Positions 37,520-45,711 are shown, counted from the stretch's first letter. The stretch is 64,000 nucleotides of DNA from Ignavibacteriaceae bacterium (GCA_013360295.1 JABWCL010000011.1:62001-126000), one strand, 5' to 3'. The notes: generated by a model not told the origin, from the letters alone. Made by a program: numbers and translations.

Positions 37520-37539
37520 TGCAAGTCGGGACTTGCGCG
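37516..37539 (+). repeat. REP palindrome, forward, at lipoprotein stop
   Basis: CCCAACC-GTAGT-GCAAGTCGGGACTTGC-GCG, the same variant and same left flank (CCCAACC) as at 33083-33113. It provides the TAG stop codon of the preceding gene. Confidence 0.9.
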
Positions 37540-37678
37540 CGTGAAATACCATAAATAAATAATAATATTCATAAAAGGTTATGATATGAATATTTGTTTG
37601 TACGATAATATTTGGGGGAATATTTATTTCGTTTTTTTCATCCGAAAGCCGTGGCTATGATAACACTAATTAACTTTA

Positions 37679-37794
37679 CGCGCAGGTCACGACCTGCACT
37701 ACATTTTCTTAATGACCCGCACTACATTTTCTTAACGACCTGCACTACATTTTCTTAACGACTTGCACTACATTTTCTTAACGACCCGTACTAA
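37679..37794 (-). repeat. Reverse REP followed by four 23-base half-REP repeats
   Basis: A full reverse REP (37679-37702) is followed by four units of ATTTTCTTAACGACCTGCAC-TAC at 37703, 37726, 37749 and 37772, each with small changes (CCCGC, CTTGC, CCCGT). Only one arm of the palindrome is kept in these units. The array ends ten bases before the RAYT stop codon. Confidence 0.9.
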
Positions 37795-37804
37795 ATTTTT
37801 GTAA

Positions 37805-38308
37805 TTAATCCAGTGGGGTGTTTTCCGTAAATCCTTCTTCTATTTCCCATCTTAGCGGGTTCTGTTCGATATACCTTCTTATATTATATAATTCCTTTTC
37901 GTTACGTATTATCCTGTCATAAAACGAAGGCTGCCATTTGAACTCAGTCAATCCCTCGCGGCGTATCGCTGCTGAACTTCTCGACTTGAATACCCCAATA
38001 AGATCAGATAACGATTTTATCTTCTTGTCCCCGGCTTTAGACGGATCAATAATGATAATAATATGAGCGTGATTTGGCATTATGACGTAATAATCAATTT
38101 CCATATAGGGATATAATACTGCGGTTTCGAGAAGATATTTTTCAACGATGTTCCCAAACTTATTAAGTTCGCATTTTGAATCGATAATCTCACCAAGCAA
38201 CTCCCGATGCCGGTCAACGCAGGTAGTAATAAAGTAATAACCGCCGTTTGAATAATCATAACCTTCCAGACGGTTTTTCTTCCTGAAATAAATACCATCA
38301 TTATTCAT
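37805..38308 (-). CDS. REP-associated tyrosine transposase (RAYT, IS200-like Y1)
   Basis: 167 residues. The HUH motif is VIMPNHAHIII (about 77-87); YYFITTCVDR at the start and SFYDRIIRNEKELYNIRRYI with ENPLRW-like QNPLRWEIEE near the end are typical of RAYTs, with the catalytic Tyr in the SFYDRI helix. RAYTs nick and move REP palindromes through single-strand intermediates. The gene is complete and flanked on both sides by REP repeats, which strongly supports it as their processing enzyme. No IS200-type ends enclosing the gene as a classic insertion sequence were found. Confidence 0.93.
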   Translation of the reverse strand: MNNDGIYFRKKNRLEGYDYSNGGYYFITTCVDRHRELLGEIIDSKCELNKFGNIVEKYLLETAVLYPYMEIDYYVIMPNHAHIIIIIDPSKAGDKKIKSLSDLIGVFKSRSSAAIRREGLTEFKWQPSFYDRIIRNEKELYNIRRYIEQNPLRWEIEEGFTENTPLD

Positions 38309-38328
38309 ATATATTCCATTTTATATTT

Positions 38329-38460
38329 GTAGTGCAGGTCGTGACCTGCGCGTATAATCACCGACGGTTAAAGTCGAGACCTGCGCGCATAATCACCGAC
38401 AGCTAAAGTCGTAACCTGTGCACATTTTCACCGGTAGTTAAAGTCGTGACCTGCGCGATT
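38329..38460 (+). repeat. Four-unit REP array, forward, partly decayed
   Basis: Units at 38329, 38366, 38401 and 38434. The first is a full REP (GCAGGTCGTGACCTGC-GCG) followed by TATAATCACCGAC; the others keep the right arm (AAAGTCGAGACCTGCGCG, AAAGTCGTGACCTGCGCG) with the ATAATCACCGAC or TTTTCACCG linker but have lost the left arm GCAGG. Confidence 0.85.
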
Positions 38461-38781
38461 CGTTATAATTGCAAAGCACATTGTAATCCGGGTGTAATTA
38501 AAATAATTAGTTTAACTAAATTCGTATTTATCAATACTTATTAAAATAATTATAATTTATTAATGGTAATAATTCTTTTAAATTATTTATTCATTACCGT
38601 TGCCACGCATCATCCCACACGCAGGTCGCGACCTGCACTACGACTGGGTTATATCAAACTGCATTTATTATATTAATAATTTCCCCCTTCTTTTTTTATT
38701 CGTATGCGTAACCTATTTTTGAATATCCTGGAATGGATTTTCTTTACCAGAAAGTATCAAAACATACATATATATTCATCA
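38461..38781. other. AT-rich stretch with one REP
   Basis: 157 bases of AT-rich sequence between the forward REP array and the reverse REP at 38618, then the leader of the serine hydrolase gene. An in-frame ATG at 38704 would add 26 residues without signal-peptide character before the Met chosen as start. Confidence 0.55.
38618..38641 (-). repeat. REP palindrome, reverse orientation
   Basis: GCAGGTCGCGACCTGC-ACTAC on the plus strand, with the palindrome centre CGCG making a perfect 16-base palindrome. Its flank (reading minus, AACCCAGTC) resembles the CCCAACC flank of the forward copies. Confidence 0.88.
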
Positions 38782-40242
38782 ATGCGCCTGATCATATTTA
38801 TATTTTTATTCACCGTCTCCGCTCTTTCGCAGCAGTTATATTTCCCTCCCCTGACCGGGAACCAGTGGGAGACAATGCCGTTTATTTCCGCGGGATGGGA
38901 TTCTACAAAAACCGATTCGCTGTTCACTTTCCTCGAAGAGAAAAACACCAAAGCTTTTCTCGTGCTTAAGGACGGAAAAATTGTAATTGAAAAATATTTC
39001 GGCGCGTTTGTTCGGGACAGCCTCTGGTACTGGGCTTCCGCGGGAAAAACACTGACTTCTTTCCTCGTCGGACTGGCACAGCAGAAGGGGCATCTTTCCA
39101 TACAGGACACAACCTCGAAATACCTCGGAAGATGGACAAGCGCTCCTTTGGAAAAAGAGAGGCTTATTACAGTCCGCAACCAGTTGACTATGACCTCCGG
39201 TCTGAATGACGCCGTACCTGACCACTATTGCACACTCCCCGAATGCCTTCTCTATAAAGCCGACGCCGGCACCCGCTGGGCTTACCACAACGGCCCCTAT
39301 ACGCTTCTTGATTCCGTGATGCAAAAAGCCGCGGGACAAACACTAAACCAGTTTTTTATAAGTGAGCTGAGAGCAAAAACGGGTATGACAGGCTTTTTCC
39401 TGAAGTCGGGATACAACAATGTATTTTACAGCACCGCGCGGAGTATGGCGCGTTTTGGCCTTCTTATACTTAACCGCGGCAGGTGGGATACAACAGCGGT
39501 AATGAGCGACACCGCGTACTTCAGGGAAATGACCAACACATCACAGGATCTCAACAAATCTTACGGTTATCTCTGGTGGCTTAACGGGAAGGAATCGTAT
39601 ATGCTGCCGCAGTCGCAGTTTGTTTTTCCCGGATCAATGAATCCCTACGCGCCGGATGATATGATCTCCGCGCTCGGAAAGAACGGGCAGTTCCTCAGCA
39701 TAGTGCCGGGACGCAATATCATAATGGTCAGAATGGGCAACGCCCCCGATTCTTCTTTGGTTCCGTTTTTACTCAATAACGACATCTGGAAGTTGCTTAC
39801 CCCCGTCATCAGTCCGGTCAGCAGAGCGGAAGGTAATTATAAGGTTTCACCATTTAAACTGGAACAAAACTATCCCAATCCGTTTATTGTATCAACAAAC
39901 ATCAAATATACTATCCCGGCTCCCTCCCATTTTATAAAGGGAGAGGGTGGCGCCGCACTGAGCCCGTCGAAGTGGGAGAGGTTAGGGGATCCGGGTGATG
40001 GGTTAAGCGGCTCTGCGCAAGTTTCAGGAACAATAGGGACATCAGGGGACGTTCTGGTTACTCTAAAGCTATATGACATCCTCGGCCGCGAAATAGCAAC
40101 ACTTGTAAACGAATACCAGTACCCCGGCGCCTATGAAGTAAAATTAAACGCGGAAGAGTTAGATTTATCAAGCGGCATTTACTTTTATGAAATAAAAATC
40201 GGCGGCTATTCCGCGGTGAAAAAAATGCTTGTTTTCAGGTGA
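38782..40242 (+). CDS. Serine hydrolase (class C beta-lactamase family) with T9SS domain
   Basis: 486 residues from ATG 38782, which starts a clear signal peptide (MRLIIFIFLFTVSALSQ). The class C/DD-peptidase-like domain (about 45-370) has the SxxK motif in WASAGKTL, the YxN motif in WAYHNGPY and GKNGQFLSIVPG near the KTG position. Such secreted enzymes hydrolyse esters or peptides; beta-lactam cleavage need not be the role. The T9SS domain (about 375-486) carries a long in-frame repeat insert and is nearly identical in DNA to that of the 640-residue gene downstream. The stop is one base from the end of the convergent MarR gene. Confidence 0.87.
   Translation: MRLIIFIFLFTVSALSQQLYFPPLTGNQWETMPFISAGWDSTKTDSLFTFLEEKNTKAFLVLKDGKIVIEKYFGAFVRDSLWYWASAGKTLTSFLVGLAQQKGHLSIQDTTSKYLGRWTSAPLEKERLITVRNQLTMTSGLNDAVPDHYCTLPECLLYKADAGTRWAYHNGPYTLLDSVMQKAAGQTLNQFFISELRAKTGMTGFFLKSGYNNVFYSTARSMARFGLLILNRGRWDTTAVMSDTAYFREMTNTSQDLNKSYGYLWWLNGKESYMLPQSQFVFPGSMNPYAPDDMISALGKNGQFLSIVPGRNIIMVRMGNAPDSSLVPFLLNNDIWKLLTPVISPVSRAEGNYKVSPFKLEQNYPNPFIVSTNIKYTIPAPSHFIKGEGGAALSPSKWERLGDPGDGLSGSAQVSGTIGTSGDVLVTLKLYDILGREIATLVNEYQYPGAYEVKLNAEELDLSSGIYFYEIKIGGYSAVKKMLVFR
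39921..40050 (+). repeat. In-frame repeat insert in hydrolase T9SS domain
   Basis: Starts with hairpin arms CTCCC and GGGAG (TATAAAGGGAGAGGGTGGCG), then TCGAAGTGGGAGAGG, GGATCCGGGTGATGGG and GGCTCTGCGCAAG. Encodes KGEGGAALSPSKWERLGDPG and a Gly/Ser-rich run in the loop before VTLKLYDILGRE. Confidence 0.8.
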
Positions 40243-40243
40243 A

Positions 40244-40948
40244 TCAATCCAGGTATTTGTTGACTAGCTCGCCTACTGATTTATCGCTTTCAGTTTTATA
40301 AATATGGGAATGGAACGCCGCGATATAGCTCAGCATCCTGAGCAGTTCATCTTTATCGTGCTGAGGCAGGTTGCCTGTTTTTAATTTAATGCTTTCAGAA
40401 AGTTTATTAAACACATTCCCCTTTATCTTCTCCCCCTTCTTTGTTAATCTGACCCTTTTTGCCCTTTTATCATTTTTATCAGTTGTTTCTTCCACATAAC
40501 CCTGCTTAATGAGCCGCTTCATTATCTGCGCGCCGGTGGTAAGCTCGGTTATCGTATCAAAATATACCTCGCTCTTGGTAGGGCTGCCCGATCTTCCGAT
40601 CGAGAGAAGAAAATAAAATTCATCAATTGAATTCAGGCCGAATTCTGCAAGTTCCTTCTTTGTATAGAAGCGGGAGTATTTTGCGATTCTATTAAACAGG
40701 TAGGCTATATTTCTGTCTGTATCTTCACTTTCCTCCGCACTTCGTGGTTTACCGGATTCCTCTTTATTCCTTCCCTCTTTAACCGGTGCAGGCTTTGAGT
40801 TGATTAATGTTAAGTCATCCCGCCTGCCCTGTGACCGGAGAAGCCACAGCGCGAACTCCCGGAGGTCTTCGCTTCTATTCGTAGCCGAGAATTCGTCATA
40901 AAGATTTACAATTTCTACGATTTTACTGTTTTTCATATTTCCTGACAA
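40244..40948 (-). CDS. MarR-family transcriptional regulator with long N-terminal extension
   Basis: 234 residues. The winged-helix MarR domain (about 85-205) shows FNRIAKYSRFYTKKELAEFG, SPTKSEVYFDTITELTTGAQIM (recognition region) and the wing KNDKRAKRVRLTKKGEK. About 80 N-terminal residues are helical then Lys/Glu-rich and unusual for the family. It lies tail-to-tail with the hydrolase gene and divergent from the next T9SS gene, with a 16-base palindrome just before its start. A decayed copy of its 3' end is found near 44010-44125. Ligand unknown; control of the divergent gene is likely. Confidence 0.88.
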   Translation of the reverse strand: MSGNMKNSKIVEIVNLYDEFSATNRSEDLREFALWLLRSQGRRDDLTLINSKPAPVKEGRNKEESGKPRSAEESEDTDRNIAYLFNRIAKYSRFYTKKELAEFGLNSIDEFYFLLSIGRSGSPTKSEVYFDTITELTTGAQIMKRLIKQGYVEETTDKNDKRAKRVRLTKKGEKIKGNVFNKLSESIKLKTGNLPQHDKDELLRMLSYIAAFHSHIYKTESDKSVGELVNKYLD

Positions 40949-40951
40949 TAT

Positions 40952-40967
40952 ACTACATTTCTGTAGT
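40952..40967. promoter_or_regulatory. Palindromic operator for the MarR regulator
   Basis: ACTACA-TTTC-TGTAGT is a perfect inverted repeat starting four bases upstream of the MarR ATG; a further half-site TGTAGTA is at 40993-40999, before the divergent gene. Position and symmetry suit autoregulation. Confidence 0.6.
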
Positions 40968-41024
40968 AATTTAATAATTATTGTTATATTTGTGTAGTAT
41001 TAAAATAAGTAATACGGAACTATT

Positions 41025-42083
41025 ATGAAAACAATCCCGTGTATGATAAGAATTTCTGTAATTATGAAGATAATCTTATCCGTCCTCTTTTTCGTCACCT
41101 CAGCTGCGGCTGATACGTTAACCGTCAACTTCGACAACGGCTCGTGGGAACCTCTTGTGAGGCGATACGGGCCAAATGATAATCCCGCCCAGCAGGATAC
41201 CAATTACACCGTGAGGGTGGTAGACGGGCTGGCGCGGTTCCAGATGCCCGCCGGCACACCGGGCGCGAGAATGACGGGCTTCCTTGACCTTCCCGCTTCG
41301 ATGGTTCCTGTTGAGGGGGAGCTTTTTGTTGAGTGGACTTTCACCAACGTTCCCGAGCTATTAGGCCTTGGTTCAGCCACTCAGATCGCGATCGCCGGAT
41401 GTTACATCCGCGGTGATATGAACCACTGGCAGGGCGGATTATTCGGTGATTACTGGGGGGCGATGGTTTACGCCGGCGGACAAAGGGTTTCTGCCCTCAG
41501 GCAGGGAAATATAAATCTGCAGTCAGAACCCTTCACTGCTACACAGACAGCATCATACCGGATCCGGAAAACTGCGCAGAACAGATTGCAGCTCTGGGCC
41601 AAATACGATAACGCGAACTGGCACCAGGTCGGCAGCGATGTATCCATTACATTGAACCCGAACACTGCTGGTGCAAGCTATAATGTGGCGGTCACCCACG
41701 TGCGTGTTCTTGATCTGAGCGGGAAAGCAGTGGATGTGGCCGCTGATGATTTCCTCTGGTACGGCGATAATTTTCCGCCGGTGACTGATATTGCCAAAGA
41801 GGAGAAAGCTCCTGCAAAAATGTCATTGCCGCAAAACTATCCTAATCCTTTTAATGCGCGCACGTATTTTAATTTCACTCTTAAGGAGAAGTCAAATATT
41901 ATACTGCAAGTCTATGACTTAACCGGAAGAAAAATCGCGGAAATAATGAACGAAAATAAAGAAACGGGGGCACATCGTCTTGAATTCAACGCTGTTGAGT
42001 TCGGACTATCAGGCGGCATTTATTTTTACCGTTTGCAGTCAGGCGAAACAATAAAAACCGGAAAGATGATGGTCGTCAGATGA
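41025..42083 (+). CDS. T9SS-exported protein with beta-sandwich (concanavalin-like) domain, unknown
   Basis: 352 residues. The signal peptide ends about SAAA; either Met1 or Met14 (MKIILSVLFFVTS) could start it. The middle (about 30-245) looks like a LamG/concanavalin-type jelly roll (FDNGSWEPL, YTVRVVDGLARFQMP, VEWTFTNVP, YRIRKTAQNRLQLWAKYDN, VDVAADDFLWYG) as in secreted glycan-binding proteins; no catalytic motif. The T9SS domain (about 262-352, QNYPNPFNARTYF) has no repeat insert, so it shows the normal form. It overlaps the next gene by ATGA and shares a promoter region with MarR. Confidence 0.72.
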   Translation: MKTIPCMIRISVIMKIILSVLFFVTSAAADTLTVNFDNGSWEPLVRRYGPNDNPAQQDTNYTVRVVDGLARFQMPAGTPGARMTGFLDLPASMVPVEGELFVEWTFTNVPELLGLGSATQIAIAGCYIRGDMNHWQGGLFGDYWGAMVYAGGQRVSALRQGNINLQSEPFTATQTASYRIRKTAQNRLQLWAKYDNANWHQVGSDVSITLNPNTAGASYNVAVTHVRVLDLSGKAVDVAADDFLWYGDNFPPVTDIAKEEKAPAKMSLPQNYPNPFNARTYFNFTLKEKSNIILQVYDLTGRKIAEIMNENKETGAHRLEFNAVEFGLSGGIYFYRLQSGETIKTGKMMVVR

Positions 42084-44002
42084 ACCCTTCAAAGATAAAC
42101 TTAGTAATAATTTTCGTTTTACTCTGCTCATCCAGGCTAATTCCGCAGTTTGCTTTTCTCTACGGAAGCCCCGGACAGGAATACGGTAAGGCAAACTGCG
42201 TAGACGCCGATACCTGTTACATAGAAGCCGCTCTTTTTCAGAACACTATTAATGTACACCCTTACGGAACACTTAATCTCACGTCAAACGGAATGGTGGA
42301 TGTTGTACTTGCAAAATATGATAAACGCGGAAACCTTTTGTGGGGAAAGCGGTTTGGCGGCACAAATACAACAGACGCGCCGCACGGTGTCGCCACGGAT
42401 GCCGGGCGAAATATTTACGTGGCCGGCTACTTCGGGAACCCCAATTTTTCAAATCAGAATGTAAGTTTCAATCCTGACGGAGGAGGAGTGCTCACTACCA
42501 GGAGCGGATTTGATGCTTTCCTCGCTAAGTACGATAAAAACGGAAATTATGTCTGGGCGCTTGGGCTTGGCAATACCGCGGGTAGTACCGAGGAGAGATG
42601 CTGGGACATTCACACTGATGCTGATGGCAATTCGCTTATATGCGGAGGCTTCAGCGGCACGGTGGACTTTAATCCGCGCGGCACTCCGAACGTTAAATCG
42701 GTCACCTCCGGTGTCGGACTTTTTCTCGCGAAGTATGATTCCTCCGGAACAAACAAATGGGCGATTGTCATTGACGCAAAGGATACGAGCGTATTTTTCG
42801 AAGCCTACGCCGCGGTTGATGAAGACGCAAGCGGCAATATTTACCTCGCCGGTAATTTTCGCGGAAGCAATGTGAACTTCGATCCAAACGGCTCGGCTTT
42901 ACTCTCAAGCGCGGGGCAGACGGATATGTTCCTCGCGAAATACAGAAGCGACGGTTCGTTTGTGTGGGTGAAAAGGATTGGCGGAACAATGCAGGACATC
43001 GTCTCCCCGGGCGCGCTGCGGCTTGATAAAAACGGTTTGCCATTCTTTACGGGGCGCATTGCGGGTACGGTCAACTTCAGCACAACCGGCGGCGTCAATA
43101 ATGTGTCCGGATCAAGTTTATTCCTTGCGGGTTATGATACTGCCGGCGCGTTGCGTTATGCTTTCGGAATGCCGTCTAATCCCGGCGACGGCGGGCACCG
43201 AATTGGTTTCGACAGTGACAACAATATATATATTGCGGGCTGGATAAACGGCACTGTTGATTTCGATCCATCCCCAAACTCATACTCCATAACGGCAAAA
43301 GCCCCCACAGCTGATGCTTTCATCGCCAAGTATAGCAACAGCGGCAACATAATTTGGGCAAATAGTTTCGGGGCGGCTAATTCATCAGAAAACAATATCG
43401 CTGCAGGACTGGTGATTGATCAGGATAATAACGCAATTATCACCGGACAGCTTTATGGCACAAACGCGGATTTTGACCCTTCTCCCTCTTCACAATATTT
43501 GCTTTCCAGCGCCGGGCAGAACGACTGCTTCATCGCGAAGTATGATTCAAGCGGCAGGCTTTGGAGAAACGTTACCAATATTGATTCAGAAGATAAAGCA
43601 GAAGCCATAAGTCTCCGGCTCGAACAAAACTATCCCAATCCGTTTATTGTATCAACAAATATCAAATATACTATCCCGGCTCCCTCCCAGTTTATAAAGG
43701 GAGAGGGTGGCGCCGCACTGAGCCCGTCGAAGTGGGAGAGGTTAGGGGATCCGGGTGATGGGTTAGGCGGCTCTGCGCAAGTTTCAGGAACAATAGGGAC
43801 ATCAGGGGACGTTCTGGTTACTCTAAAGCTATATGACATCCTCGGCCGCGAAATCGCAACACTTGTCAACGAATACCAGCACCCCGGCGTCTATGAAGTA
43901 AAATTAAACGCGAAAGAGTTTGATTTATCAGGGGGCATTTACTTTTATGAAATAAATTTCGGCGGTTACTCCGAGGTGAAAAAAATGCTTGTTTTCAGAT
44001 AA
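42080..44002 (+). CDS. SBBP-repeat beta-propeller protein with T9SS domain
   Basis: 640 residues. Signal peptide, then about eight SBBP-type repeats (about 25-505) with recurring FLAKYDKNGNYVWALGLG, DADGNSLICGGFSGTVDFNP and LYLAGNF-like units, i.e. a calcium-binding-like beta-propeller often found on surfaces. The T9SS domain (about 515-640) carries the 130-base repeat insert and is almost identical in DNA, starting near 43622, to that of the serine hydrolase gene. ATG overlaps the previous stop, so the pair is co-transcribed. Confidence 0.87.
   Translation: MNPSKINLVIIFVLLCSSRLIPQFAFLYGSPGQEYGKANCVDADTCYIEAALFQNTINVHPYGTLNLTSNGMVDVVLAKYDKRGNLLWGKRFGGTNTTDAPHGVATDAGRNIYVAGYFGNPNFSNQNVSFNPDGGGVLTTRSGFDAFLAKYDKNGNYVWALGLGNTAGSTEERCWDIHTDADGNSLICGGFSGTVDFNPRGTPNVKSVTSGVGLFLAKYDSSGTNKWAIVIDAKDTSVFFEAYAAVDEDASGNIYLAGNFRGSNVNFDPNGSALLSSAGQTDMFLAKYRSDGSFVWVKRIGGTMQDIVSPGALRLDKNGLPFFTGRIAGTVNFSTTGGVNNVSGSSLFLAGYDTAGALRYAFGMPSNPGDGGHRIGFDSDNNIYIAGWINGTVDFDPSPNSYSITAKAPTADAFIAKYSNSGNIIWANSFGAANSSENNIAAGLVIDQDNNAIITGQLYGTNADFDPSPSSQYLLSSAGQNDCFIAKYDSSGRLWRNVTNIDSEDKAEAISLRLEQNYPNPFIVSTNIKYTIPAPSQFIKGEGGAALSPSKWERLGDPGDGLGGSAQVSGTIGTSGDVLVTLKLYDILGREIATLVNEYQHPGVYEVKLNAKEFDLSGGIYFYEINFGGYSEVKKMLVFR
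43681..43810 (+). repeat. In-frame repeat insert in SBBP-protein T9SS domain
   Basis: Nearly base-for-base the same as 39921-40050 (differences such as CCCAGTTTATAAAGGG against CCCATTTTATAAAGGG, and GGGTTAGGCGG against GGGTTAAGCGG). Confidence 0.8.
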
Positions 44003-44009
44003 GTCGGTC

Positions 44010-44125
44010 AGGTTATTTTTTTGATCTGCCCGTTTACGGATTTGTCCCCGTAACTTTTATAAATATTCTGCTGAGATACCGCGAAATGTTTCGGTAACCT
44101 TAGCAATTCATCTTCCCCTTTTTAA
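44010..44125 (-). pseudogene. Remnant of the MarR gene 3' end
   Basis: Read on the minus strand this gives EDELLRLPKHFAVSQQNIYK then SYGDKSVNGQ and a stop, aligning with KDELLRMLSYIAAFHSHIYK then TESDKSVGEL at the C-terminus of the intact MarR protein. It directly follows the duplicated T9SS cassette, as the intact MarR gene does in the other copy. The rest of the gene is missing. Confidence 0.75.
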
Positions 44126-44284
44126 AGAAGAGCCTCCCCGGTCGGGCGCAGGCCTCATTATTGTCACTCTAAATAACGCTGAATTATTGTTTATATTTCT
44201 GATTATTATATCATTTTCTTTGATTTGAATGCTTATTGAATGACCGGTGGATCACCCCGGCAGGATTATTCAGGAAAGGATTTA

Positions 44285-44728
44285 ATGTTTATGAAAATCG
44301 GAATTGTGATCTGCGACCGCTACAAAAGCTGCGCCGACGGAAAGTGCTTCAGAGCTGTAAATAACAGGGAAGGAGCTTTTGATATTTACAGCAAGGATGA
44401 ACCGCTTGAGATAGTTGGATATACAAGTTGCGACGGCTGGCCCGGAGGGAACATCGAATACGCGCCTGAAGAAATGATCAAAAACGGTGCTGAAGCAATT
44501 CACTTTGCTACCGGTTTGGTTGTCGGGTACCCCCCCTGCCCTTATACTTCATACTTCAGGGATTTTGTCGAAACACGTTATAAGCTAAGAGCAGTTATAG
44601 GTACGCATCCTATTCCGCAGAAATATTACCTTGTCCACAATGCCCTTGGTACCTGGAATAATGATGAATGGCAGGAACTGATAAAACCCACATTGGTTAC
44701 TGAAGAAATAAGAAAAAAATACGATTAG
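44285..44728 (+). CDS. CGGC domain protein
   Basis: 148 residues from ATG 44285, chosen because AGGAAAGGA precedes it; an upstream in-frame ATG lacks this. The protein shows the CGGC-family metal/thiol pattern: IVICDRYKSCADGKCFRAV, VGYTSCDGWPGGN, HFATGLVVGYPPCPY and IGTHPIPQKYY. The family is thought to bind metal through conserved Cys/His, function unknown. It is 8 bases before the radical SAM gene, suggesting functional coupling. Confidence 0.85.
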   Translation: MFMKIGIVICDRYKSCADGKCFRAVNNREGAFDIYSKDEPLEIVGYTSCDGWPGGNIEYAPEEMIKNGAEAIHFATGLVVGYPPCPYTSYFRDFVETRYKLRAVIGTHPIPQKYYLVHNALGTWNNDEWQELIKPTLVTEEIRKKYD

Positions 44729-44736
44729 CATCAGTT

Positions 44737-45672
44737 ATGTATAAATACCTTTTCGGCCCGGTGCCCTCAAGAAGGCTTGGGATGTCTTTGGGGGTTGACC
44801 TCGTACCCAAAAAAGTCTGTTCGCTTGATTGTGTTTACTGCGAAGTAGGCAAAACAATCAAACTTACCCTTGAGCGGAAAGAGTATATCAAATCGTATAA
44901 GATCAAAGAGGAACTCACTCATTATTTCAGCAGCAATCCTGATCCCGACTACATTACTTTTTCCGGCGCGGGTGAACCGACACTGAGCACAGCCATCGGC
45001 GAAATCCTCCGGTTCATAAAAGAAAACAGACCTGCGCTCCCAGTAGCCGTATTAACAAACGGATCTCTTTTATCAGACCCCGACGTAATAAAAAGCCTCA
45101 TGGCTGCCGACGTGGTGCTCCCCTCTCTCGACGCAGCGACTCAGGAAGTATTTGAAAAGATCAACCGTCCGGCAGATGGACTTACCATTGAGAAGTACAT
45201 TGAAGGATTAATTGAATTCAGAGCCTCATTCAAAGGGAAGTTATGGCTTGAGGTTTTTATACTGCCGGGTTATAATGACAGTAAAGAAGAACTCGCGGCA
45301 ATTAAAGATGCTGTACTCCGGATAAAACCCGACTCGGTCCAGCTCAACACGCTTGACAGGCCGGGAACAGTACCCGGTTTACGCGGCGCGACAAGATCAG
45401 AACTGAAGCAGATAGCCGACGACTGGGGGCTTGCAAATACAATTATCATCGCCGCCTCGCCCGAAAGAAAAAAGATACTGGCATACAGAAGCGATACCGA
45501 AACCGCGATACTTGAAACAATCAAACGCCGCCCCTGCACACCCGATGATCTAACGCAGATACTGGGAATGCACATAAATGAGATAAACAAATATCTTGAT
45601 GTCCTTGATTCTGAAGGAAAAGTCGAAACCATTCAGCAGGAGCGCGGAATATTTTATCTGGCGAAAGAGTAA
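44737..45672 (+). CDS. Radical SAM protein (COG0731-like)
   Basis: 311 residues. The [4Fe-4S]/SAM-binding CxxxCxxC is CSLDCVYC (about 28-35), preceded by FGPVPSRRLGMSLGVD, typical of the COG0731 radical SAM group related to wybutosine-type enzymes. FSGAGEPTL is the SAM-contact GGE-like strand. The C-terminal ~60 residues form a winged-helix-like domain (TPDDLTQILGMHINEINKYL). The reaction is not known for this group. Likely co-transcribed with the CGGC gene. A hairpin follows the stop. Confidence 0.87.
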   Translation: MYKYLFGPVPSRRLGMSLGVDLVPKKVCSLDCVYCEVGKTIKLTLERKEYIKSYKIKEELTHYFSSNPDPDYITFSGAGEPTLSTAIGEILRFIKENRPALPVAVLTNGSLLSDPDVIKSLMAADVVLPSLDAATQEVFEKINRPADGLTIEKYIEGLIEFRASFKGKLWLEVFILPGYNDSKEELAAIKDAVLRIKPDSVQLNTLDRPGTVPGLRGATRSELKQIADDWGLANTIIIAASPERKKILAYRSDTETAILETIKRRPCTPDDLTQILGMHINEINKYLDVLDSEGKVETIQQERGIFYLAKE

Positions 45673-45685
45673 ACAATAATTTGTA

Positions 45686-45705
45686 TTACGGGTCACGACC
45701 CGTAA
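45686..45705. terminator. REP-like hairpin between convergent genes
   Basis: TTACGGGTCACGACCCGTAA is an almost perfect 20-base palindrome. Its centre (GTCACGAC) is that of the REP family in reverse orientation. It sits between converging stop codons and could end both transcripts. Confidence 0.65.
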
Positions 45706-45711
45706 TAAATT

